Source of the DNA: Bacteroidota bacterium
GTDB lineage: Bacteria > Bacteroidota > Bacteroidia > Chitinophagales > Saprospiraceae
DNA: 64,000 nt
Assembly: GCA_020160935.1 (NCBI GenBank)
Contig: JAIUPL010000006.1
Span: 1-64,000, forward strand
Reading direction: 5' to 3'
The notes under the pieces are model-generated. The model ran no database searches, was not told where the DNA came from, and worked only from the letters and a program-made list of their open reading frames with translations. Shown in pieces: positions 7,971 to 16,700 of this stretch (within the stretch, counting starts at the first letter, position 1; each line of letters opens with the position of its first letter). The position numbers were made by a program, and so were the translations under genes.

Positions 7971-8335
7971 CCAAATATTTCCGATAATAAACCAGCGAAG
8001 AATTTCTTATCTTCCCTGATAATGTCAGTAATTTGCTTAAAGGCATCAATGATGTGCTGAATGTCGTCCCATGTATCTGCTCCTTCCAAACCTCCCTCAT
8101 TTTTAGCCATTCTAACAGTAGAAGAGCCTGACGATGACAGTTTGCTGATAAAATCAGGGTTTTCTTGGATGTATCTGGCGACCGTTCCGGTAAACACCGT
8201 GCAATGTCCTACCAGTTCATTATCCCTTTCCATGAAAATGAGTGCTTGAGCGAAAACTTGCCGAGCGAACTCTTTCTTCTCCTCATCCCATGTTGGTTTC
8301 GGAGCAAAGTCTGCGTTTTTAACTTCTTTAGCCAT
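7958..8335 (-). CDS. Small unknown protein paired with the JAMM protease
   Basis: 125 residues, no signal peptide or membrane segment, family not recognised. Composition suggests mainly helices: TWDEEKKEFARQVFAQALIF, an amphipathic middle with FTGTVARYIQENPDFISKL, a Ser/Gly-rich stretch (SSSGSS) and a second helical part (DDIQHIIDAFKQITDIIRED) ending in SEIFGWGE. It is first in a two-gene unit with the JAMM protease, overlapping it by 13 nt, so the two products probably work together: it could be a substrate, a regulator or a toxin. It lies within the hairpin-bounded defence segment. Function not inferred further. Confidence 0.7.
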   Translation of the reverse strand: MAKEVKNADFAPKPTWDEEKKEFARQVFAQALIFMERDNELVGHCTVFTGTVARYIQENPDFISKLSSSGSSTVRMAKNEGGLEGADTWDDIQHIIDAFKQITDIIREDKKFFAGLLSEIFGWGE

Positions 8336-8392
8336 TTTTTGAAAATTTAATTGTGATTTTATTTATTCATTCATTTTTATTCTTATCTCGTC

Positions 8393-8452
8393 GAACGTGA
8401 GCACTGCCTGACGTAGCCGCGCTTAGCGGCTATGATCGGCAGTGCATAGTTC
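8393..8452. repeat. Hairpin element B (attC-like)
   Basis: A 60-bp imperfect palindrome bounded by GAAC (8393) and GTTC (ends 8452), with inner arms GCACTGCC/GGCAGTGC and TAGCCGC/GCGGCTA around GCTTA. The outer heptamers GTCGAAC and GTTCTAC pair at six of seven positions. It shares its centre and plan with element A (6465-6518). Together they delimit the PIN/intron/JAMM segment. It sits just upstream of the small unknown gene and just downstream of the T9SS protein gene. Confidence 0.6.
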
Positions 8453-8460
8453 TACACATT

Positions 8461-9978
8461 TTATTTATTGACGTAAACCTTTTTTCTAATACATATTCCG
8501 CCTTCCATTTGTATTTCTACAAAATAGAATCCGGCAGTTACAAAAACCGGCACATCGATCGTGGCATCATTTCCAACGTTCGGACGCTTCAAAACCGGTT
8601 TTCCCAGAGCGTCCAGCACCGTCACCTGCACTATTTCTACCGGAGAGCGTATCGTGAAATACTTGGAGGCCGGCACCGGATAAATATCCACCTCCGGGCG
8701 CTGGTTGTCAGGAAGGGCCACTGTTGTGGACACCGACTCACAAAACAAGGTATCCACACAGCCATCGTTGGTCACTTTCACCAGCCAGGCATACTGCGTA
8801 TTACCTTCATTGGAGGAACCGCCTGCAATGATATTACCACTGCTGAGCACGCCCACGCCGGCAAAAAAGCCGCTGTTGGTATAGTACAGCGGCAGAAAAG
8901 GTGCATTGATCTTGCGCTCCCAGATACTGTCTCCGTCTGTCGAAAACTTGTACAGCCAACCTACCCGGCGGGTCGGGTCATTGCCGTCCTTCACCAGCGT
9001 TTCACCCGCGCCGATGTAATGACCATCGGGGGTGGGGGCGAAATCCCAAAGCATGATGGAGGCGCTCAAGCCGCTGATACGGCCGAAATGACGCACCCAT
9101 TCTGTCTGAAAAGTACTATTAAGTTTATAAAGAGTAGGTTGAAATAATGCAGTATTTCCGTTCATCCCAGTCTTATATACACTGAAACAAAAAATTCCGT
9201 CATCTGAAGCGTGGACAAATTTTCGGAAATAGCCAATTTCAGGATCAACTGGGGAAGACCATGAATCTATATCCATACCTTCCAAATTAAAATACAACAA
9301 TGATGCGATTCCTTGATTTGGATTTGGATTGGTTTCTGTTCCAATTCCGGCAACATAAGTTGAATCATTTAATTGATATATATCAAGAACAGCATTATTA
9401 TATCCACTAAATGTAATGGTCTTAAACCAAATGGTCTCTCCCTGTTTATCCACATACTGGATAAAACCGTCAAGGTAGTAATCGGGTCGTTGAATATCTC
9501 CATAAAGCAGATAACCATCCGGGGTTTCGAGCAGTTTGTAAAAATAGTTGCTCAGGTTTACCGTATCGGGGTATTCCTTGATAAACTCCACCTGCAGGTC
9601 GTTGGCCATTTTGATCAGAAAAGCGCTTTCCCGGCCTACCGTCGCTGCCATCGCTGCATATCCGCCGTCGGCAGTCCGGATGAGGTTGCCCCAGGCGTGA
9701 TGGGTAGCAAATTTATCTCCTGCTGAATCTAATATAAAATTGTGTGCCAGAACGTTGCCAAGGGTATCCAACTTTGCTACTACCAATCCTTGCTTCCATT
9801 CAATCTCATTGTTGAAGCCAACCCCATATCCTATAATAGTATCCTCATGCACGATCACGTGAAAAAAATCTCCCCGTGGATATGGCAGGGTTACAGCCAT
9901 ATTGGAAGCACTGTTTTGAGCATAGCCAGTATAAATGACTAACAGATGAATAATTATTAATATTTGGCACTTTGTCAT
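8461..9978 (-). CDS. Secreted T9SS-sorted protein, WD/kelch-like repeats
   Basis: A 505-residue exported protein. Signal peptide at residues 1-20 (ending GYAQ); a body of repeated strands of the 'LIRTADGGYAAMAAT', 'LLETPDGYLLYGD', 'FAPTPDGHYIGAGE' type, which suggest a beta-propeller; and a C-terminal type IX sorting domain (~430-505: VDIYPVPASKYFTI ... GKPVLKRP ... AGFYFVEIQMEGG ... KKVYVNK). It should be transported across the outer membrane by T9SS and anchored or released. Last gene of the minus-strand surface block, separated from the metalloprotease gene by a strong terminator. The middle of the gene (about 9110-9480) is visibly more AT-rich than both ends, which suggests recombination within the gene. 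Confidence 0.85.
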   Translation of the reverse strand: MTKCQILIIIHLLVIYTGYAQNSASNMAVTLPYPRGDFFHVIVHEDTIIGYGVGFNNEIEWKQGLVVAKLDTLGNVLAHNFILDSAGDKFATHHAWGNLIRTADGGYAAMAATVGRESAFLIKMANDLQVEFIKEYPDTVNLSNYFYKLLETPDGYLLYGDIQRPDYYLDGFIQYVDKQGETIWFKTITFSGYNNAVLDIYQLNDSTYVAGIGTETNPNPNQGIASLLYFNLEGMDIDSWSSPVDPEIGYFRKFVHASDDGIFCFSVYKTGMNGNTALFQPTLYKLNSTFQTEWVRHFGRISGLSASIMLWDFAPTPDGHYIGAGETLVKDGNDPTRRVGWLYKFSTDGDSIWERKINAPFLPLYYTNSGFFAGVGVLSSGNIIAGGSSNEGNTQYAWLVKVTNDGCVDTLFCESVSTTVALPDNQRPEVDIYPVPASKYFTIRSPVEIVQVTVLDALGKPVLKRPNVGNDATIDVPVFVTAGFYFVEIQMEGGICIRKKVYVNK

Positions 9979-9980
9979 GT

Positions 9981-10022
9981 CTATAAAAATATGCGGCGAT
10001 ACCGGAGCATCCGGTATCGCCG
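9981..10022 (-). terminator. Rho-independent terminator after metalloprotease gene
   Basis: Perfect 13-bp stem (GGCGATACCGGA/TCCGGTATCGCC plus a C-G closing pair, 9994-10022) with a 3-nt loop, followed in minus-strand reading by a T-rich run (ATTTTTATAG). It ends transcription of the metalloprotease gene, 17 nt after its stop. Confidence 0.85.
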
Positions 10023-10038
10023 TGTTGAAAGATGAATC

Positions 10039-13000
10039 TTAGTGGGAAATAAGCACTTTGGTGTAGCCCGTCTGCCCGTTGCAGAACCATTGTGCTACAT
10101 AAATGCCATGAGGGAAATCGCTCACCGGAATTTCCAGCAAGCCACCGGATGCAGGCAGTTGCAGTGTATGCCTGAGCCGGCCCTGAAGGTCGAACAAGCG
10201 TACATTCCCTTCCAAACGACTCACCGGATATTCGATGCGCAGCAGGTCGTTAGCAGGGTTAGGGTACACTTTCAGGTTTTGCGGCCCGTTCCTTACCGTT
10301 CTCGTTTGTTTTTCCGGCATCGACCGGAGTTGCGTTTCCGAACAGTCCGGGCTTTGCTCCACACCGTTGCGGCGCAGGATCACCTCGGATAAAAAACCGG
10401 CCTCATCGCACTGGTTCGTGTATCTTCGGAGTGTACCCAACAGATCATCCGGCAAGGCGTTCAAAAGCGCTCCTTTTTGTTCCAAATGGGTACGCAATGC
10501 GCTGTACACGTAACCCAACCGTTCGATCTCGTCCTGCCGCTTCCCATCGAGCACGTATCTTACGGGGATTTGGCCCCAGAGCGTATCAAAAAGATCAAAC
10601 GCGCCTGTGAAAAAATAATGACGCGCCAGGCGCAGGTCGGCCGGATAAGTGTACACTAATCCCAGCCACCGAACGATGGAATCGGTCTGCACATGCAGGG
10701 TGTCCAGGCTGTATTGTGTCAGAATGCGGTTGGCATCCCGGTTCATAGCGATGCGCAGGCCTTTTATGGCCTCAGCCTCTGCTGCTTGTTGTACAGGGTT
10801 GGTAATGGTATCGAATGCAGCGGTTTTGATGTGCCACTGCTGGCGGTTTTGTCCAAACCGCGTTTTCCAGGTCTCCACCTCGGTGGTTGGGCAGAGGAAA
10901 CAAGGCTCAGGGTCGGCGCAATTGCTGTTGGGCTGTGTGGTTGGAAATTCATCAAATCCCCTTACATCACAAGCGTTATTCGGGTCGCCCGGCGTCCCCG
11001 GATCCTGCGCCGGATCGTCTTCGTAGAAGTAATAATTGATTTCAAGGCCATCATTCACGATGGTACACCAGATGTCTGTCGGAGAGCCGGAAAAGATGTT
11101 GCCTGCGGCAAGAATATTGGGAGCTTGTGGGGTAATCTCACCTTGCGTTTGTCTGATACTTCCATTGATGATATGGAAGTCACCGCCGAGGTTTTCCTTA
11201 TTGGAATTGCACAGATAAAGCAGGCCGTCCTGCTCGTAACCATTGAATCCGGAAGCCCGATTGCCGGTAGTGAGATTGGAATACTGGTTTTTGACAATGG
11301 TATTACTCATGCCTTCTTCCAGCGCGATACAGTCTGTCCCGATGCGCGTTTCAGCAAATAAATCCACGCCATCGAAATAAAAGTCATTTCCGGACACAGA
11401 AAATCCGGTTGTCATACCCCTGATCTCAATGCCTTTTGCAAAAGAAGAAGAACACGCATCCGGTTTTGCCACCGAAAAATCATTTCCTATGACAACGAAA
11501 CTTCCAGATGAGATCAATTCCATTTCTTTCTGACAAGCAACGAAGTTGGAAGCGGAAACGGAAAGCGAACCGTTGGTTTCGGTTAGTTTGTCCGCTCGTA
11601 TGCCACGAAAGAGTTGCTCAAAATGATTAGAAAGCGAGAGCCTGAAACCAGCGTTCCAGGAATCTATACCGATTGCACGGGATGCAGTTAGCGGACAATC
11701 GGTACGCATATCTTCAAAACGAGACAACCGTATGCTCAGACCTTTAATAGCGTCTAATTTGAGCAGGATGGGTTGCTGACTACCGCCTCTATAGTTATCC
11801 GTTATAGAAAATGTGGGGCCGGCAAAACTGCTGTGGTTCTGAAAATAGTACTCTCCAAAACGGACGCCGATGATATTGTCTCTTATCTGAGCATTATTCC
11901 AAAGGCGGACAATTCCTCCTCCTGTACTCGTTCCGTTGTTGGGAGCAGATAAGTCCTGAACATCGATACCACATTTGGCATGTTCAATGACGCCACCGTT
12001 TACCACATCCACCTGCCCTCGATAGGCGAGGGACTGGTCGGGGTCAAACGCGTCGCCTTCTACCACAATACCCTGCCACATTTCATCGCAGTAGGCGGTG
12101 ATAGTGGAGGCGACTCTTAGTTTTGCTCCTTTTTTCACCCGAATGGTTGCTCCCGGCAGCATTTGCAAGGGTGAAGTAATGTTTAGTTGCCCCGATTCAA
12201 CAACAATGCTTCCCGAAACGCCGGAGGGAGTTGAAGAGGGATATCTTACATCAGGTATGTGGATGCTTTGAAGTACGGATGCGAGCGCAATATGGACGCG
12301 CATGCGCATGACTTGTTCAGGGGAAAATCTGTCTCGACATTGTGCCGGTTCGGCATAAGACATATAGTTCCTGAAAACTTCCTCCGGTAGCCCCGGCGGG
12401 TCAATAGATTCTTCACAATTAGAACTAACTGTGATACTCTGCGGAGAAATAGGGGTATCGCAAACATAATCGCCACAGCAATAGCAATCAGGCTGCCCAT
12501 TCTGACACAGCGCTCCGGTTTCCACACACTCTCCAGGGCCAGGATCTGACCCGGCAAATGTATGATATAAGCCGAGGCAGTGCCCCACTTCATGTACTAC
12601 TATCGCCGAGTGGCTGGCTGGTATGCCAGGATAGGAACCTACCACTTCACAATAAGGGCCGGGAGTCGTATTGGCATAACCTGCCGCCGGGCCATCATCG
12701 CCCCGGTCGAATATATCCAGGGCATTTTCGTGTATGTGATAAGGGGTAAAATTAGATTCGGTAATCACCTGAAAAGCAACATCGCAGGGATCTTCCAGGC
12801 CAATAAAATAAATATCGTGTGGATTGTATGCCGCATTCAATCTATCGATGATGCCGGCAGTTCTGGTGGGTAGATTTACCGAACTCGTCCACTGCTGGTT
12901 GGGGCCGGATGATTGCACGTAATTGACGAAGACCCGGATGTATTGGGGACCTCCGATTTTAGCAAAAGCATCTTCATAAGGGCCTTGTATTTCGGAAGTT

Positions 13001-13071
13001 TGCCCCGTCAAACTATTGATAAAATTGAAGGCGAGAATTGAAAAAAGCGCCCGGTAAATAAGAGTTTTCAT
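10039..13071 (-). CDS. Secreted M43-like (pappalysin-type) metalloprotease with beta-helix and T9SS sorting domain
   Basis: A 1010-residue exported protease. Start at the ATG at 13071, where a signal peptide begins (MKTLIYRALFSILAFNFINSLTGQ); earlier codons would run through intergenic hairpins. Zinc motif HEVGHCLGLYH at residues 160-170 is the metzincin HExxHxxGxxH, and the Cys-rich stretch CYCCGDYVCDTP plus the Met-turn NYMSY (about 270) fit the pappalysin/M43 family. Residues ~310-680 look like a right-handed beta-helix (repeated short strands with N/G turns). The C-terminus (~930-1010: LKVYPNPANDLLRIEYP ... GIYVAQWFCNGQTGYTKVLI) is a T9SS type A sorting domain. Likely a cell-surface or released protease for degrading proteins outside the cell. 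Confidence 0.9.
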   Translation of the reverse strand: MKTLIYRALFSILAFNFINSLTGQTSEIQGPYEDAFAKIGGPQYIRVFVNYVQSSGPNQQWTSSVNLPTRTAGIIDRLNAAYNPHDIYFIGLEDPCDVAFQVITESNFTPYHIHENALDIFDRGDDGPAAGYANTTPGPYCEVVGSYPGIPASHSAIVVHEVGHCLGLYHTFAGSDPGPGECVETGALCQNGQPDCYCCGDYVCDTPISPQSITVSSNCEESIDPPGLPEEVFRNYMSYAEPAQCRDRFSPEQVMRMRVHIALASVLQSIHIPDVRYPSSTPSGVSGSIVVESGQLNITSPLQMLPGATIRVKKGAKLRVASTITAYCDEMWQGIVVEGDAFDPDQSLAYRGQVDVVNGGVIEHAKCGIDVQDLSAPNNGTSTGGGIVRLWNNAQIRDNIIGVRFGEYYFQNHSSFAGPTFSITDNYRGGSQQPILLKLDAIKGLSIRLSRFEDMRTDCPLTASRAIGIDSWNAGFRLSLSNHFEQLFRGIRADKLTETNGSLSVSASNFVACQKEMELISSGSFVVIGNDFSVAKPDACSSSFAKGIEIRGMTTGFSVSGNDFYFDGVDLFAETRIGTDCIALEEGMSNTIVKNQYSNLTTGNRASGFNGYEQDGLLYLCNSNKENLGGDFHIINGSIRQTQGEITPQAPNILAAGNIFSGSPTDIWCTIVNDGLEINYYFYEDDPAQDPGTPGDPNNACDVRGFDEFPTTQPNSNCADPEPCFLCPTTEVETWKTRFGQNRQQWHIKTAAFDTITNPVQQAAEAEAIKGLRIAMNRDANRILTQYSLDTLHVQTDSIVRWLGLVYTYPADLRLARHYFFTGAFDLFDTLWGQIPVRYVLDGKRQDEIERLGYVYSALRTHLEQKGALLNALPDDLLGTLRRYTNQCDEAGFLSEVILRRNGVEQSPDCSETQLRSMPEKQTRTVRNGPQNLKVYPNPANDLLRIEYPVSRLEGNVRLFDLQGRLRHTLQLPASGGLLEIPVSDFPHGIYVAQWFCNGQTGYTKVLISH

Positions 13072-13100
13072 ACGTATATGATTTTTGTTATTGTGTAGAA

Positions 13101-13150
13101 CGTCGGCACACCTGCCCGTGCCGACGCTTAGGAGGCATGGACAGGTGTGC
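13101..13150 (-). promoter_or_regulatory. Two mutually exclusive hairpins between genes
   Basis: CGTCGGCAC (13101-13109) pairs with GTGCCGACG (13118-13126). The alternative GCACACCTG (13106-13114) pairs with CAGGTGTGC (13142-13150). They share bases, so only one can form, an arrangement like an attenuator. It lies between the 177-residue gene and the metalloprotease gene in the direction of transcription. Function inferred only. Confidence 0.45.
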
Positions 13151-13165
13151 ATTGATGGCGGCGTA

Positions 13166-13699
13166 TTATTCAATCACCAAATCCCAAATTTTTATATACT
13201 TTCCAGATTTAATTTTTATCTTGTATTTTCCCTTAGGCTTTTCGGAGAAATCAAGCATGATTTGCGCATTTGAAGCAAGAACCGAAAAAGTAGTTTCCTC
13301 TTTTTCATTCAATATTTCTACAACACCATCTGTACTTTGTGATACTTTCTCATTCAAGTATAGTGTAAGATGTGCAAGATGTTTATTTGCCACGACGGAA
13401 ACACCATACCCTTTCTGGAAATCTATGATTTCTTGCGAAGATTGGGCTTGGACAACAGAAGTAGTATCCCATTTTAGTAGGATAGGAGCCGATAGGCTTG
13501 TGTTTTCTGAGTTAGCGTTAGTAATTTCAGATGCAGGGATGATTGCTTCTCTTTTTGATGTGCCTGAACTACCGCCACCGCCTGACGATACCGCCTTAGT
13601 GAGACGGTTGCCAGACTGGTCATAAGAGAAACCGTAAGTTTGAGAATAACTCAATAAACTTACAAAATTTAAGCCAATGAAAAACAGCAATTCTTTCAT
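13166..13699 (-). CDS. Small secreted protein with one YD motif and T9SS-like C-terminus
   Basis: 177 residues: signal peptide (~1-19, ending SYSQ), a single YD/RHS-type motif right after it (YGFSYDQSGNRL), a Gly/Ser linker, and a C-terminal ~75 residues with the strand pattern of a T9SS type A sorting domain (GVSVVANKHLAHLTLYLNE ... KGKYKIKIKSGKYIKIWDL). It follows the large RHS gene in the same direction with a 34-nt gap, so it is probably co-expressed. It may help anchor or present the RHS protein; an immunity role is possible but it carries an export signal. Not a recognised family. Confidence 0.75.
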   Translation of the reverse strand: MKELLFFIGLNFVSLLSYSQTYGFSYDQSGNRLTKAVSSGGGGSSGTSKREAIIPASEITNANSENTSLSAPILLKWDTTSVVQAQSSQEIIDFQKGYGVSVVANKHLAHLTLYLNEKVSQSTDGVVEILNEKEETTFSVLASNAQIMLDFSEKPKGKYKIKIKSGKYIKIWDLVIE

Positions 13700-13733
13700 T
13701 TTGCATATTTTTTAAATAAACTGATTATTTGTG

Positions 13734-16700
13734 CTATCTGATTAAATATGGCGAACTATAGATTCCCATTTGTCTGACGGCCAATTCAAAATTCAAGAAT
13801 ACAGGAGATGTGATAGGCAAAAATGCGTTTACCGTTGGCACCCCAGCATACAGTAGAGCCCTTGAAGTATAGTTTACACAGCCTCGCATAACACCATATT
13901 TAAAACTCCCAAACCCAAGCAAGTTGCAATTTTGATTCAAATTATTTGTCATTCTGTTCAATATATTTCCGTTAATGTTATTTATTTGAGAAGAGAAGTG
14001 GGCATCTCCACGAGGAATGTTAATATACTGTGAGTTTTCTGCATGAACTGAATGGGTAAGATATTGAGACTCCCATTCTAGGCCGTTGGCATCAGGCTTT
14101 AAATCTACTGCATTTCGATCTGGACCAACTGAAATGGAGATATCTTTGCCTCTAACCTCGCTATGCCCAGCTAACTTTTTCCTTGATAAAACATCTATTT
14201 TAGTGCCGTGGTTCCATGCAATAATATCTTGAAGATTGGCTAAAGCCCCAAATCCATAACCTATATCTTCTAAATTAGAATTTCCTTTTTCTAGAAAATA
14301 ATCAAAAGAATTTTGTGAAATATTATATGATGCGAACCCGATACTCAAAGAAACGTCAGAGTTTCCCCCGCTTAATATGTGCATCCCGACACTATTACTA
14401 AAGGAACTAGCGACAATGCCTGCTGTATTTGCTCCTATCATTCCTGAAGTAGAGACCAAGTGCGATAAATATCCTGATGCTCCACCAATTACTGCCCCCC
14501 CTGCTATATAACCATAAGTCTGCCAATCATTAAAATCATAACCTTTTGAATGTGCAATTTGATATCCAGCAAAGCCGCCAAATGCAGCTCCAATTGCAAT
14601 AGGAATCCAGATAACATCACCTGTTGGATCTGTATATATTAATGGGTTGTTTAAAGCATATGAGTACCTGTTATAATTTTGTGTATATAGCGGAGATTGA
14701 ACAAAATCATCCGGGCTTAAAACCCTTCCTACAATCGGCTCATACAACCTAGCATTCATATTAACCAACCCAAACTCTTTCAAATGCTCATGCCCTGTGA
14801 AACCTCTGTCCAGCCACCAGGGGTTTTGCCCTTGTATATTGTAAGTATATACGTTTGGATCTCTACTTCTACCCCATGCATCAAAATTCTGCTCGGCAGC
14901 AACCAAACCAGAATCATCTATAAGCGTCCTTATTGAGCCCAAATGATCAGTAATTACATGATAATATTTTCCAACTACTCCACTTTCCTTAACATATAAC
15001 CCAGTCAGTCCTTCTCCTCCAAATATATAATGAATTTCTGCTGACAAACTGCCATTTGTTACTTTTTCATAGTTCCGAAGAAAAAGTTTAGTCGCAGTAA
15101 CGTTACCATTGGTTTTTAACACAGTTTTCTTGCGTGTATAATCCGGGCCGTAAGTAAAGTCTAACTGATAAGTGCCTTGTGAAATGCTTGAAACTTTTTG
15201 AAAGGGGGTATAAGTAGTATTTTGAGTTAATGCAGTCAACACGGTATTCGAAGGTGGTGTAATCGAACTTACAGCATTTGATTTGATAGGATCGTATGTA
15301 TATTGGCCAATATCTGATTTGCTTAGAATGTTGCCATTAGGAGCATAGGTAACAGCAATGCTCGGTTGCCCATCTACTTTGGAATCAATCAGCCTGTTTA
15401 AATTGTCATACGTGAAAGTTTCTCCCAAACCTTTTTGTAAATCATTTATTTTTATGAGGTTTCCTGTTTGTGGGTTAAAGGTATATTGTAAATTTTGTAC
15501 GTAACCATTCCCCAATACCTTGGATGATGTGAGGAATCCCAAATTATTATACGACTTGTTATTGAGTAATCCGCCTTGTTTATATTCAGTATACTGCCCT
15601 AAAGCATTCATAATGGGTTTATGAAAAAATACTCCTGTCCCTCCGGTAACAGCAAGTAAATATCCATTGGGATCATAATCTCTTTTGATTTTAAAACCAG
15701 ATGGATAAGTTTGCCCAATTTGATTATCGTATTGATCATATTCAAATAGCGTAGTAAAATTATCCGAACCAATTGTTTCCTTTTCCATGTTAATCCGGCC
15801 AAAGTAATCGTAACCATATTCTTGGCTAGTACCATTTGATGCAGTTATTTTATATAGTTGGTTTAGGCCTTTTCCTGATTGGATATATTGGTAGGTTGTT
15901 GTACCATCAGGTCCAGTCTTAATAGTCAATCGTCCTGCGGCATCATATTGCAGTAAGTATTGATTAGAGTTAGCATCAACCTGTTTTGTAAGTTGCCTAT
16001 AAGCATTATATTCGTAAGTAGTAATACCAGCATTTTTATCAACTAGTTTAGTTTGATTTCCGTATATATCATATTCCATAGACGCTATTTCAACACCACT
16101 CAAGTTGATTTTCTTTTGTTGCCCATTACTAAAATACTCATATGTTAGTGTGCCTCCATTATCGGCTGCCGATACTATTTTTCCAGTTGGGTCGGTAGTT
16201 TGACTATATTGTTGGTTTGCAGGCGTAGTAGTCGCGACTGTAGCCTGCCCTCCTGAATACGAATAAGAATAGTTGGTTGCATAAATATCCAAAGTGGATT
16301 TTACAAGCCTATTTAAGCCATCATAGTCGTTTATCGTTTTGACCGGGGTATCTCCTGCAAAATATGGATTAGTTTGTAGGACAATGTTGCCACGCTGATC
16401 ATATTGTCGTTCAATAAATGTTGTGTTGTTCAAACCATTGTTAATTCCTTCTGTTTCGCTGAAAATTTCCCGGCCGAGTAGGTCGTACCATACTTTGGAG
16501 GATGGGCTTCCTTGTCTCTGTGAACTTATAAAATAGATTGCTTTGGATAATGTATTTTGATTATTGGCAGATGTTTTCCATCCATAGGAATTAGTGCTTT
16601 CAATGCCCCTTGAGTTAACGGCTTTTTTTAATCCTCCAAATCCATTATATTCAAATGTCTCTATTAAACCATCTATACCTTTCTTTTTTAAGGGCAAGCC

